From assembly GCF_028561275.1 (NCBI RefSeq), contig NZ_JAQQTF010000002.1, positions 951,592 through 1,015,591 on the forward strand: a stretch of 64,000 nucleotides of DNA, written 5' to 3'. The DNA comes from Aureisphaera galaxeae. Its GTDB lineage: Bacteria; Bacteroidota; Bacteroidia; Flavobacteriales; Flavobacteriaceae. The position numbers were made by a program, and so were the translations under genes. This document shows, one piece after another, positions 35,113-43,986 of this stretch (position 1 is its first letter; each line of letters starts with the position of its first letter). Below the pieces are notes generated by a model. It did no database searches. It saw only the letters and a program-made list of their open reading frames with translations, and had not been told where the DNA came from.

Positions 35113-36125
35113 AGCACACGGGAACCCTATTAGTACTGGCATATCCGGATACCTTCGTTACCATGAGTGATGAATGGATCTGCAATGTGTTGCCACTAGT
35201 GGGTCTTGGTACCCGGGAGTACATTAAGGCAGGTCATGCCGCCCTCATGCTTATTGAAAACAAAACAGGAGAGGCGTGCTATTTCGATTTTGGACGATAT
35301 GTAACCCCGAAAGGTCATGGACGGGTGCGGGGAGCCAATACGGATGCCGAACTTCATGTACCGATTAAAGCGAAGTTCTGTGATATAGGTATGCTAAAAA
35401 ATAACGAAGAGCTTTTGCTTTGGTTGGATGCCAATCCACATAAAACACACGGAGAAGGACGATTGCTCGCTTCTATATGCTACAGCATCGATTTTAAGAA
35501 AGCACAACAATACATCGATAGTCTTCAAGGTAGGGGGAGTATCCCTTATGGGGCCTTCAATAAAGACGGAAGTAATTGTTCGCGTTTCGTAACGGAGACC
35601 ATATTGGCTTCAACCTCGGATGAAAAAGTGGTTCGAGCCTTGAAATTCAATAAAAAATTTACCCCTAGTACAGTGGGTAATGTAGAAAAGGCGGCTTCAC
35701 TGGGTACGGTTTACGAAGTTTTCGAAGGGAATGTAAAACCTTTCAAAGGATCTGCGTTTAAGGAAAACCTGACCAATTATTTCGACAAAAAACGACCCAA
35801 TTCCCATGCTTCTATATCGGAAAGAAATATTCCAGAGCATGCTCAAAAACTATCGGGAACGGGAAGCAATGCATGGTTCGAGTTGATCTTGGACGAAGAG
35901 TTACCCAAATCGCATTTCCGCATTCGTAGATACAACGATTTGTTCGAAGTAGATTATGACGGGATCTACGTTTCAGAAGTGTTCGATGCGTATCAGCCCT
36001 TTCAATTTACGTACGACTCCCACTGTGGGTTCTGTCACGTCATTCAAGGAGAAGAAAAGATACGATTGGACGGGATTGCTAGCTACACCGTGTTTAATTC
36101 ATCGCGAAAGGTGCGTTCAGCTTAA
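35109..36125 (+). CDS. Putative permuted papain-like (NlpC/P60-type) protein of unknown function
   Basis: 338 aa with a TTG start at 35109 that overlaps the previous stop (TTGA). The next ATG at 35163 is an alternative, but it would drop the strand GTLLVLAYPDTFV. His43 in IKAGHAALMLIE is followed by Asp60 in CYFDFGRYVTPKGHGRVRG, and Cys157 in SNCSRFV. This His-before-Cys order is seen in circularly permuted NlpC/P60 and LRAT-like folds; the assignment is inferred. The C-terminal third (about residues 235-330) is a separate beta-rich region with FTYDSHCGFCHVIQGEE. It is coupled to the NRDE gene and overlaps apaG tail to tail by 32 nt. Confidence 0.7.
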   Translation: MKHTGTLLVLAYPDTFVTMSDEWICNVLPLVGLGTREYIKAGHAALMLIENKTGEACYFDFGRYVTPKGHGRVRGANTDAELHVPIKAKFCDIGMLKNNEELLLWLDANPHKTHGEGRLLASICYSIDFKKAQQYIDSLQGRGSIPYGAFNKDGSNCSRFVTETILASTSDEKVVRALKFNKKFTPSTVGNVEKAASLGTVYEVFEGNVKPFKGSAFKENLTNYFDKKRPNSHASISERNIPEHAQKLSGTGSNAWFELILDEELPKSHFRIRRYNDLFEVDYDGIYVSEVFDAYQPFQFTYDSHCGFCHVIQGEEKIRLDGIASYTVFNSSRKVRSA

Positions 36126-36474
36126 ATAAGGGAATTCCCACTTTAATATTCTTGGAATTGGTTACCATATCATAGTGGCCCTGCATGGAACCGAAAGGTG
36201 AAATTAGTAAGCAACCACTTTCATAGGTATGCGCTTTGCCAGGATCAATGATAGGTTGTTGGCCTATGACTCCTTTTCCTTCGACCACGACCGTGTGGTT
36301 CAATGCATCTTTAATGAGCCAATAGCGCGAAATGAGCTGAATGGATTCCGGACTGTTGTTTTCTATGGTAATACGATACGAAAAGGCATACTGTTTCTGC
36401 TGCTTATTGTAAAAAGCATTCTCATAATTACTCTCTACGGAAACTTTAATTCCTTGTGTGGTTAATTGTATCAT
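36094..36474 (-). CDS. apaG: ApaG domain protein
   Basis: 126 aa from the ATG at 36472-36474 (MIQLTTQGIKVSVES). A start 14 codons upstream would overlap the upstream gene's stop and adds non-family residues. The fibronectin-III-like ApaG fold shows as YAFSYRITIENNSPESIQLISRYWLIKDALN, VVEGKGVIGQQPIIDPGKAHTYESGCLLISPFGSMQGHY. In E. coli ApaG is linked to Co2+/Mg2+ tolerance and diadenosine tetraphosphate; the molecular role is not settled. It follows the DUF3667 gene by one base. Confidence 0.93.
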   Translation of the reverse strand: MIQLTTQGIKVSVESNYENAFYNKQQKQYAFSYRITIENNSPESIQLISRYWLIKDALNHTVVVEGKGVIGQQPIIDPGKAHTYESGCLLISPFGSMQGHYDMVTNSKNIKVGIPLFKLNAPFAMN

Positions 36475-36475
36475 G

Positions 36476-37687
36476 TCAATACATGGCCGCAGTGACTGCA
36501 AAAAACAGAACGGCACTAATCGTGGCGCTTATCAAAAAAACGAAATTTAGGAAAATAAATTTTATTATGGTAATGAGTCGTTTTTGTTGGTAAAAATTAC
36601 GCAATGCCTTATAAAAATAAAACGGGCCTATGAGTAAAAATAGGATGCTCACAAAAACATCTTCCCCAATAAGCATGTCCGGCAAAATAGCAATGAGCAT
36701 GGCCAGAAATACAAAGCTGAATATATGGAAGATAAAGATCATGTGCTCCATATAGGTGTATTTTTTTCTCGAATAAATGAGCCAAAAGAATAGGGCATAG
36801 AAGGGCGTAAAGAAGAAGACAAAGAAAGGTGTCTTCTCGAATAGATAGGTTGCAAACTCTGCAGGCCGTTCCTTGATTTGCTCAAACGCCTCATTCTTAT
36901 TGTAGGCCCAACGATTATAGCCAGTGTTGGCATGTTTAAGGCTGTCTAGTGCCTGCGCCGGATCCTTTATGCCGGTGGCTTCATAAAAGTCGTAATACAA
37001 GCTAAAACGCTTTACGATTTTGTTGGCCCGATTCAGGGTGTCCAGATGTTCTTCAGAAATGTACTCGTAGGTTTTTAACGAGTCCGCCTCCTTGGGCTTT
37101 GGGATGGCTTCCTTAATCATGGAATCCAATTCCTGAGTGCTGGGCACTTCATTCGCTGCGAGTATGGAATCCAATCCAATCGCTTCAACAGGAACTCCCT
37201 GTGCTTTCAAGACCGAATCTATGCTGATGCTATCTGGAACTTTGGGAACCAACTTAAAATTTTCCCCATCCGATTTTAACTCGAAATTGGGACCCTTTTT
37301 GTTGCCATCGTTAATCAAATTGTTCGTTCCTGTAAAAGTGGCAATCAAGCTTTGCACAAGAAAATAAATGATAGAAACACTTAAGAAGAACCGAAACGGA
37401 TTGGCGTATTTTAATCGCTGCCCTCCTACATAGTTTCGGGTAATGACCCCAGGCCGAAGCAGAAGGTCTTTTAAGGTAAAGCGAAACCTTGAATCATAAG
37501 TGATGATGCTGCCAATAAACTCCCCGAAAAAGTCCTTGAGCGAAAGACTCTTGGTGGTGTTCAATTGCCCGCAATAGGAGCAATACATATCGCTCAGTTC
37601 TAATGGGGTGCCACAATTAAGGCATTTCGGAGCCCTGTATTTGGCAGCCTTCCGCCCTTTGTGTTTGGTGGGGAGTTGGTTAGTCAT
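36476..37687 (-). CDS. DUF3667-family membrane protein with N-terminal zinc ribbon
   Basis: 403 aa. A zinc ribbon with Cys22, Cys25, Cys36 and Cys39 (CLNCG and CSYCG) precedes FRFTLKDLLLRPGVITRNYVGGQRLKYANPFRFFLSVSIIYFL, the signature of DUF3667, which places the first membrane helix at about residue 100. A long Asp/Ser/Glu-rich loop (about residues 125-270) follows, and then four or so helices in the C-terminal third (FFVFFFTPFYALFFWLIY and on). The function is unknown. It is one base upstream of apaG. Confidence 0.85.
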   Translation of the reverse strand: MTNQLPTKHKGRKAAKYRAPKCLNCGTPLELSDMYCSYCGQLNTTKSLSLKDFFGEFIGSIITYDSRFRFTLKDLLLRPGVITRNYVGGQRLKYANPFRFFLSVSIIYFLVQSLIATFTGTNNLINDGNKKGPNFELKSDGENFKLVPKVPDSISIDSVLKAQGVPVEAIGLDSILAANEVPSTQELDSMIKEAIPKPKEADSLKTYEYISEEHLDTLNRANKIVKRFSLYYDFYEATGIKDPAQALDSLKHANTGYNRWAYNKNEAFEQIKERPAEFATYLFEKTPFFVFFFTPFYALFFWLIYSRKKYTYMEHMIFIFHIFSFVFLAMLIAILPDMLIGEDVFVSILFLLIGPFYFYKALRNFYQQKRLITIIKFIFLNFVFLISATISAVLFFAVTAAMY

Positions 37688-37790
37688 ATCGTAAAGTTAA
37701 AAAACTTAACGATAGTAGCCCTATTGGGCATTGACCAAAATGCGAGGGGTGAAAGAAATATACTCCCTAGTCCTAATTTTTAATCGTGAA

Positions 37791-39053
37791 TTAGTTGTTG
37801 GAGATGAGTTCGGAATTCGCTCGACCGTATCCAATCACTCGATCGAAACGCTCCCCAGGACCGCGGTAGAATACAATGACGGTATAATCGTTTTCCGTTT
37901 GCCAGAAATTACCGCCAATTGCTCCTTGATCCACCGATCCATCCCGGTCTACAAGCGCAAAGCGATAGTTGTAAAACCCTTGTTTGAACAAGCGGGTATT
38001 TTGGTAGGAGTCCGTTTCGGGATTGTACTTCATATAGGTACTCTCGTCGATACACCAATTGTTGAAGTTTCCATAGATATGGATTTCCTTATCGCCAATA
38101 TCCTCGTAATACTGAAGGTTAAAGTGCATACGGATATACTCCGCTTCAATATTGGGATTTCTGTCGGAATCGATCCCGAAGGTACGCACCACGAAGTTTC
38201 CGTTAATATCTGGGAAATAAGTGTAGGGCCTATCGGCTCGGGATAATCGGGTAAATAGATAATGTTCGAAAAGGTCGGTGAGTTCTATCCGGCGAATGGT
38301 ATTGTTGGCTCCACGGACTTCTTTGCTATCGAAATTCAAGAATTCGTTTCCACCCCAAAAAGCACTTTCCTGATCGTACCGATAAATGAGCTCGCTCCCA
38401 ATGGTGTATTGTGGTTTTAAATCGGTAATGGCCGTTTTTAGGTTGCTGTTTTGAAGCACCAATGTTTTTACGTTCTGCTTTGGATTGATGAGGGGACGGG
38501 TAGGGGAATCTATCGTAAACTGAACACTTTGTTTGGTATCTATGTATTGGATATCCCGTGAGCGTTTCACCTCGACAGCTACCTTCACTTCCTGTTCCAT
38601 GATCATGAACTTCCGGGTGAAAACCAACTCTCCGTCATAATCGAAAACACTGAGTAGGTAATTCCCGCTTTTTTTGAGTCGGCGGGTCTCTCTATTTGGG
38701 ATGGTAAGGGTGTAATGGGAATAGAGCTGAAGCGAATTCAATGAATTTTCATAGGTCTCGATCCGTACATCGTCAAAACCATCCATATATTCCCCTTTGG
38801 AAAGATCACTTTCGGACCAATCGAAATCGTGATGGGTAATGACATAGTAATAATCCTCTTCGTCACCATTAATATCGTCGAAGGACAACTGAAGCGATTC
38901 GCCCAGTCGTATGATGGGTAACTGACTGAATTGTGAATTCCCCCTAAATTGGATGGTTCGAATATATTCCGGCTCAATTTTTTCAACAATCTGGGCTTGG
39001 GTGCTTACTACCATTCCCAAAAAACCGAACATAAGTAATGCTTTTTGTAGCAT
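37791..39053 (-). CDS. Type IX secretion system plug protein (DUF5103)
   Basis: 420 aa. The signal peptide is residues 1-20 (STQAQ). The rest is beta-rich and matches the DUF5103/T9SS plug family: YIRTIQFRGNSQFSQLPIIRLGESLQLSFDD, then YYYVITHHDFDW, and a C-terminal part with KEIHIYGNFNNWCIDES, QGFYNYRFALVD and WQTENDYTVIVFYR. In Flavobacterium johnsoniae the plug protein closes the periplasmic side of the SprA translocon when it is empty. It is relevant here because at least six T9SS substrates are encoded in the window. It is divergent from the nqr operon. Confidence 0.85.
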   Translation of the reverse strand: MLQKALLMFGFLGMVVSTQAQIVEKIEPEYIRTIQFRGNSQFSQLPIIRLGESLQLSFDDINGDEEDYYYVITHHDFDWSESDLSKGEYMDGFDDVRIETYENSLNSLQLYSHYTLTIPNRETRRLKKSGNYLLSVFDYDGELVFTRKFMIMEQEVKVAVEVKRSRDIQYIDTKQSVQFTIDSPTRPLINPKQNVKTLVLQNSNLKTAITDLKPQYTIGSELIYRYDQESAFWGGNEFLNFDSKEVRGANNTIRRIELTDLFEHYLFTRLSRADRPYTYFPDINGNFVVRTFGIDSDRNPNIEAEYIRMHFNLQYYEDIGDKEIHIYGNFNNWCIDESTYMKYNPETDSYQNTRLFKQGFYNYRFALVDRDGSVDQGAIGGNFWQTENDYTVIVFYRGPGERFDRVIGYGRANSELISNN

Positions 39054-39175
39054 AGGTTACCTGATTTTGCGGTTAAAGGTAAGCAAATTTTGTGCCTAAA
39101 ACTTTTTCGAAAACCTTACCGTTTCCTGTTAATTAAAATTATTCCTATTTATTATGAAAACCTCTTCGAAGTTCG

Positions 39176-39183
39176 TAAATTTG
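39176..39183 (+). promoter_or_regulatory. Candidate -7 box of the nqr operon
   Basis: TAAATTTG matches TAnnTTTG, 64 nt before the nqrA start at 39247. The -33 region is A/T-rich without a clear TTTG. It is the only -7 match seen in 39054-39246. Confidence 0.45.
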
Positions 39184-39246
39184 CGGTCGCTAAATCTGGG
39201 CAATCTATGTTTCAGGTTTTTACGAGAACTTTAACACGTATATCCT

Positions 39247-40599
39247 ATGTCCAAAGACATTAAGATTAGAAAAGGTCTTAACATTAATTTAAAAGGCGAA
39301 GCGGACAAAACACTCTCCAAAGCACCACGCTCCCGCACATTTGCCATAAGACCTCAAGATTTTCATCTCGTTACCCCTAAAATGACGCTTAAAGAAGGAG
39401 CCAAAGTTCAGGCAGGGGATACTATTTTCCATAGTAAATCCAATGAGGATATCAAATTTGTCTCTCCTGTGAGTGGGACACTTTCCGAGATTGAAAGAGG
39501 TGCAAAACGAGTGATTACCAAAATAACTATTGAAGGAGATCAACAGGATACCTACAAGGATTTTGGAATCATTAATCCGGATTCCATGAAGCCGGAAGAG
39601 ATCAAAAGTCACTTATTAAGTTCGGGATGTTGGCCTTTCATTAAGCAGCGTCCTTATGCGGTAGTGGCCAATCCACAAAGTACACCAAAAGCTATTTTCG
39701 TTTCGGGATACAGTACGGGACCTTTAGTAGCCGATTTGGATTTTACCTTAAAAGGAAAAGAAAATGAACTTCAGGCGGCTTTAACTGCCTTGAGTAAGTT
39801 GACCGAAGGTAAAGTACATGTATGTATTGGAAAATCTGGAGCTTCTCCATTGGATGGACTTAAAGATGTAACGATACATAAAATTAGTGGTCCTCACCCA
39901 GCAGGGAACGTAGGGACTCAGATTGCAAAGATCGATCCTGTGAACAAAGGAGAGGTGGTTTGGACGGTGAACGCACAGGATTTGGTAATTATTGGTGAGC
40001 TGATCCTTACAGGAAGATTTAATGCCGAAAGAGTGATTGCTTTGTCGGGATCTTCAGTAAAAGCACCAAAATACTACACCACTAAAATTGGAGCTGAGGT
40101 AGCCACCTTTATTTATGATTCTGGTCTTTCCGAAGACAATTCAAGGGTCATTAGTGGAGATGTGTTAAGTGGAACCCAAATTTCTCCAAAGGCGCACTTA
40201 GGATTTTACGACAATACGGTAACTGTAATTCCTGAAGGGGACGACTATGAGTTCTTCGGATGGAACAAACCTATTTTCAATAAGATTTCTCCATCCAGAG
40301 CATTGACTTTCTCTTGGATGATGCCAAAGAAAAAATACGACCTCAATACCAATACCAATGGAGAGCACAGAGCTTTTGTGGTAACTGGTAATTACGAAGA
40401 GGTTTTTCCATTGGATATTTACCCATTACAGATTTTAAAGGCCTGTATGGTGAAGGATTTGGATCAGATGGAAGCTTTGGGAATGTACGAAGTAGCTCCC
40501 GAGGATTTCTCACTTACTGAATTTATCTGCGTATCCAAGCAGCCCCACCAACAAATCATCAGGGAAGGTTTGGACTTAATGTATAAAGAAATAGGATAA
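39247..40599 (+). CDS. nqrA: Na+-translocating NADH:quinone reductase subunit A
   Basis: 450 aa. This peripheral cytoplasmic subunit is the first gene of a complete nqrABCDEF operon. The complex passes electrons from NADH to menaquinone and pumps Na+ out. Family signatures are IRKGLNINLKGEADKTLSKAP, FAIRPQDFHLVTPKMTLKEGAKVQAGDTIFH and SPVSGTLSEIERGAKR near the N-terminus, and GKSGASPLDG and GPHPAGNVGTQIAKIDPV in the middle. It is followed by nqrB after 4 nt. Confidence 0.97.
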   Translation: MSKDIKIRKGLNINLKGEADKTLSKAPRSRTFAIRPQDFHLVTPKMTLKEGAKVQAGDTIFHSKSNEDIKFVSPVSGTLSEIERGAKRVITKITIEGDQQDTYKDFGIINPDSMKPEEIKSHLLSSGCWPFIKQRPYAVVANPQSTPKAIFVSGYSTGPLVADLDFTLKGKENELQAALTALSKLTEGKVHVCIGKSGASPLDGLKDVTIHKISGPHPAGNVGTQIAKIDPVNKGEVVWTVNAQDLVIIGELILTGRFNAERVIALSGSSVKAPKYYTTKIGAEVATFIYDSGLSEDNSRVISGDVLSGTQISPKAHLGFYDNTVTVIPEGDDYEFFGWNKPIFNKISPSRALTFSWMMPKKKYDLNTNTNGEHRAFVVTGNYEEVFPLDIYPLQILKACMVKDLDQMEALGMYEVAPEDFSLTEFICVSKQPHQQIIREGLDLMYKEIG

Positions 40600-40603
40600 C
40601 GCT

Positions 40604-41827
40604 ATGGGATTGAAACAAAATTTACATAAGCTAAAAGAGAAGTACAAAGGGAAGAAGATGGCACCTGCGTTCAACGCAATCCATACCTTCTTGTACTTAC
40701 CCAATGAAACAACCCATAACGGGACGCATGTTAAAGGAGCCGATGACTTAAAGCGTACCATGAACACAGTGATCATGGCTTTGGTTCCTTGTTTGATTTT
40801 CGGAATCTTTAATGCGGGGTATCAGCATTATCTCGCCACTGGAGAGATTTCTAAAGCTGCCGGATTCCTTTCTCCGGAATTTTGGAGCATGGCCAACTTT
40901 AGCATGGGAGCATGGAAAGTACTACCCATTGTTGTAGTTTCTTATGTTGTAGGATTGGCTGTGGAATTCATTTTTGCGGTGATCAAAGGACATGAAGTTG
41001 AAGAGGGATATTTGGTAACAGGAATGTTAGTTCCACTTATCGTTCCTGTGGACATTCCATTATGGATGTTAGCCGTAGCGGTAATATTTGGAGTTGTTAT
41101 TGGAAAAGAGGTATTTGGAGGAACAGGGATGAATATCCTTAATCCAGCTTTGACCATTCGTGCCTTCTTGTTCTTTGCGTATCCTACCTGGATGAGTGGA
41201 GATAAGGTTTGGGTGCACGGAGCGGTAGAAAGAGCAAATGAAATTGCAGGGGGAGCCAATGTAGATGCTATTTCCGGGGAAACCATTTTGGGAAGTTTGG
41301 CCCAAAACAAAGCATTCGATTACGACATTATGGACATGTTCTACGGATTGATTCCAGGATCCATTGGTGAAACTTCTACCTTATTAATACTTATTGGAGG
41401 ACTATTCTTAATCTTTACGAAGATTGGTAGCTGGAGAATCATGGTTTCTGCCATCATTGGTGCATTGGCCATGGGATTGATCTTTAACGGAGTAGTGGAC
41501 CAAGGATGGATAGGAGAAGGAAGTAAATTCTTTAGCTTAATGAGTACCGAGTTCTGGCATCACTTATTAATTGGAGGTCTCGCATTTGGTATTGTCTACA
41601 TGGCAACAGATCCAGTAACTGCTTCGCAAACCAATAGGGGAAAGTGGATCTATGGATTCCTGATAGGATTCATCTCCGTAACGATTCGAGTATTTAACCC
41701 TGCCTATCCGGAGGGAGTAATGTTGGCCATTCTGTTGATGAATGTGTTTGCGCCAACCATTGATCATTACGTATTACAAGGAAATATTAAGAGAAGAGCG
41801 AAACGTCTTAAAGTTAAAACTGCTTAA
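40604..41827 (+). CDS. nqrB: Na+-translocating NADH:quinone reductase subunit B
   Basis: 407 aa integral membrane subunit of the RnfD/NqrB family. The covalent FMN attachment site is visible as PGSIGETST near residues 251-259, with Thr259 as the likely flavinylated residue. Membrane helices begin around residue 54. GKEVFGGTGMNILNPALTIRAFLFFAYP is the second conserved stretch. It sits 4 nt after nqrA and 2 nt before nqrC. Confidence 0.97.
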   Translation: MGLKQNLHKLKEKYKGKKMAPAFNAIHTFLYLPNETTHNGTHVKGADDLKRTMNTVIMALVPCLIFGIFNAGYQHYLATGEISKAAGFLSPEFWSMANFSMGAWKVLPIVVVSYVVGLAVEFIFAVIKGHEVEEGYLVTGMLVPLIVPVDIPLWMLAVAVIFGVVIGKEVFGGTGMNILNPALTIRAFLFFAYPTWMSGDKVWVHGAVERANEIAGGANVDAISGETILGSLAQNKAFDYDIMDMFYGLIPGSIGETSTLLILIGGLFLIFTKIGSWRIMVSAIIGALAMGLIFNGVVDQGWIGEGSKFFSLMSTEFWHHLLIGGLAFGIVYMATDPVTASQTNRGKWIYGFLIGFISVTIRVFNPAYPEGVMLAILLMNVFAPTIDHYVLQGNIKRRAKRLKVKTA

Positions 41828-41829
41828 TT

Positions 41830-42582
41830 ATGGCGATTAATACAGAAAAAAATAGTTATACCATCATATTTTCGATTTTGATGGTAATAGTGGTAGGAGC
41901 TTTGTTGGCTACTATTGCACAGGTATTGAAGCCTACCATTACCGAGAATAAAAGGATCGAAAAGCAGCAGAATATTTTGTACGCCATGGGCGTAAACGAA
42001 AATGACGAAAGTTCTGCCAATTTTGTTGCTGAAACCGATGCTGCAAAATTGTTCGAGCAATACATTACCGAGCAATTAGTAATTGCCAATGGTTCTGCGC
42101 AAGCCGATGATAAGGCTTATCTCATCGATGTGAAAAAGGAGCAGGCCAAAGCTAAGGCTGGTGAAGAGCGTCGTTTGCCTTTGTTCGTAGGTGAGAAAGA
42201 CGGGAAGAAATATTACATCGCTCCTATTCGAGGAAAAGGACTTTGGGATGCTGTATGGGCCTATGTAGCCATGGACGAAAACATGGTAGTGCAAGGAGCC
42301 TATTTCGATCACCAAGGAGAAACCGCAGGTTTGGGAGCTAATATTAAGGAGCGTTACTTTATGGACGACTTCATAGGAGAACATTTACTGGATGCCTCTG
42401 GTAATTTTGTGGGTATTGCTATTTCAAAAAGTAATGCAGATCCGCTCAATAAGGATAAACAAGATAATGAAGTAGATGCCATTGCTGGTGCTACTATTAC
42501 TGGAGACGGAGTGTCGGCCATGATTAGGAATGACCTAAAATTGTACGTACCATTTTTCAAAAACCTTAAAAAAACGAACTAG
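41830..42582 (+). CDS. nqrC: Na+-translocating NADH:quinone reductase subunit C
   Basis: 250 aa. One N-terminal membrane helix (about residues 10-33) anchors a periplasmic FMN domain. The FMN attachment motif is AGATITGDGV (residues 219-228) with Thr224 the likely flavin-bearing residue. GKGLWDAVWAYVAMDENMVVQGAYFDHQGETAGLGANI is the family core. It is spaced by 2-3 nt from both neighbours in the operon. Confidence 0.97.
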   Translation: MAINTEKNSYTIIFSILMVIVVGALLATIAQVLKPTITENKRIEKQQNILYAMGVNENDESSANFVAETDAAKLFEQYITEQLVIANGSAQADDKAYLIDVKKEQAKAKAGEERRLPLFVGEKDGKKYYIAPIRGKGLWDAVWAYVAMDENMVVQGAYFDHQGETAGLGANIKERYFMDDFIGEHLLDASGNFVGIAISKSNADPLNKDKQDNEVDAIAGATITGDGVSAMIRNDLKLYVPFFKNLKKTN

Positions 42583-42585
42583 ACT

Positions 42586-43233
42586 ATGGCACTATTATCA
42601 AAAAAAGATAGTAAGCTGATTTTAGATCCCCTAGCGGATAATAACCCTATTACCATTCAGGTATTGGGTATCTGTTCAGCTTTAGCGATTACTGCGCAGC
42701 TTAAGGCTTCTATTGTAATGTCCATATCCGTAATTTTTGTAATGGGTGTTGGAAACATAGTTATTTCTTTGATGCGAAACATTATCCCATCGAAGATCCG
42801 AATCATTGTACAGTTGGTGGTTGTAGCAACCTTGGTAATTATTGTAGACCAAGTATTGAAAGCATTTTCGTATCAGCTGAGTAAAGAACTGGGAGCGTTT
42901 ATTGGATTGATCATTACCAACTGTATCATTATGGGGCGTTTCGAGGCCTTCGCATTGGGTAATGGTGTTTGGCGTTCCTTTTTAGATGGAATAGGAAACG
43001 CATTGGGTTACGGGGTAATCTTAATTATTGTAGGATTCTTCCGTGAGCTGCTAGGATCAGGAACTTTATTGGGATTCCCGGTTTTGGGAGACCCAATCGC
43101 CAAGTCCGGTGTATATAGTATAGGATATGAAAACAACGGTTTCATGCTGTTGGCCCCAATGGCATTGATCGTCGTGGGAATCATTATCTGGGTACAGCGT
43201 AGTAGAAACAAAGCATTAATTGAAGAAAACTAG
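42586..43233 (+). CDS. nqrD: Na+-translocating NADH:quinone reductase subunit D
   Basis: 215 aa, about six membrane helices. Signatures are DPLADNNPITIQVLGICSALAIT, IRIIVQLVVVATLVIIVDQVLKAF and the half-channel helix GAFIGLIITNCIIMGRFEAFA, which carries a Cys conserved in NqrD for the intramembrane iron-sulfur cluster. NqrD pairs with NqrE as an inverted-topology couple. Confidence 0.97.
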   Translation: MALLSKKDSKLILDPLADNNPITIQVLGICSALAITAQLKASIVMSISVIFVMGVGNIVISLMRNIIPSKIRIIVQLVVVATLVIIVDQVLKAFSYQLSKELGAFIGLIITNCIIMGRFEAFALGNGVWRSFLDGIGNALGYGVILIIVGFFRELLGSGTLLGFPVLGDPIAKSGVYSIGYENNGFMLLAPMALIVVGIIIWVQRSRNKALIEEN

Positions 43234-43260
43234 TAGGTCCAAGACTGAAACAATATAGAT

Positions 43261-43983
43261 ATGGAACATCTTGAGTTATTTTTTAAATCGATATTCGTGG
43301 ACAACATGGTATTTGCCACATTCTTGGGAATGTGTTCTTACCTAGCGGTGTCCAAAAAAGTAAGCACTGCAGTTGGATTGGGTGCAGCGGTGATTTTCGT
43401 ACTTACCGTGACCGTGCCGATCAACTGGTTATTGGACCAATACATCCTGCAAGAAGGAGCTTTAACTTGGTTGGGAGCAGAGTATGCCGATTACGATCTA
43501 AGCTTCCTATCTTTTATCCTATTTATTGCGACCATTGCAACGATGGTACAATTGGTAGAGATTGTGGTAGAGCGTTTCTCTCCAGCGTTGTATAACTCCT
43601 TGGGTATTTTCCTTCCCTTGATCGCTGTAAACTGTGCGATTTTAGGAGGTTCCCTGTTCATGCAGTCCAGAGAGATTGAGAGCTTTGCCTTGGCATTGAA
43701 CTATGGGTTCAGTTCTGGTATTGGATGGTTCTTGGCCATTCTAGCAATTGCCGCGATTCGCGAAAAAATCCGTTATTCTAATGTTCCTGCTCCTTTAAGA
43801 GGATTGGGAATTACCTTCATTATTACAGGACTTATGGCCATCGGATTTATGAGTTTTGGAGGAATGTTAACTGGAGGGGACGATGCGGCTAAAGAGGAAA
43901 GCGATTCCGCTGCACAAGTAGAAAAAGTAATTGAAAAAGAGACCGAGACAGCACAAGCAGCTGTTTCAGATAAAACTGAATAA
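43261..43983 (+). CDS. nqrE: Na+-translocating NADH:quinone reductase subunit E
   Basis: 240 aa with six membrane helices, related to NqrD. Signatures are [27 protein letters not shown] and [22 protein letters not shown]. The family usually ends near residue 200; here a tail of about 40 residues rich in Glu, Asp, Lys and Ala (from about [11 protein letters not shown]) extends beyond the last helix. It sits 27 nt after nqrD and 3 nt before nqrF. Confidence 0.97.
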   Translation: MEHLELFFKSIFVDNMVFATFLGMCSYLAVSKKVSTAVGLGAAVIFVLTVTVPINWLLDQYILQEGALTWLGAEYADYDLSFLSFILFIATIATMVQLVEIVVERFSPALYNSLGIFLPLIAVNCAILGGSLFMQSREIESFALALNYGFSSGIGWFLAILAIAAIREKIRYSNVPAPLRGLGITFIITGLMAIGFMSFGGMLTGGDDAAKEESDSAAQVEKVIEKETETAQAAVSDKTE

Positions 43984-43986
43984 ACT

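Noticed and set aside
36475..36516. Upstream extension of apaG by 14 codons
   Set aside because: It would overlap the preceding DUF3667 gene and add residues outside the ApaG domain; the ATG at 36474 begins exactly with the family start.
37701..37735. Small hairpin GCCC-TATT-GGGC between the DUF3667 and plug genes
   Set aside because: Only four base pairs, positioned too far from the plug gene stop and without a clean T run.
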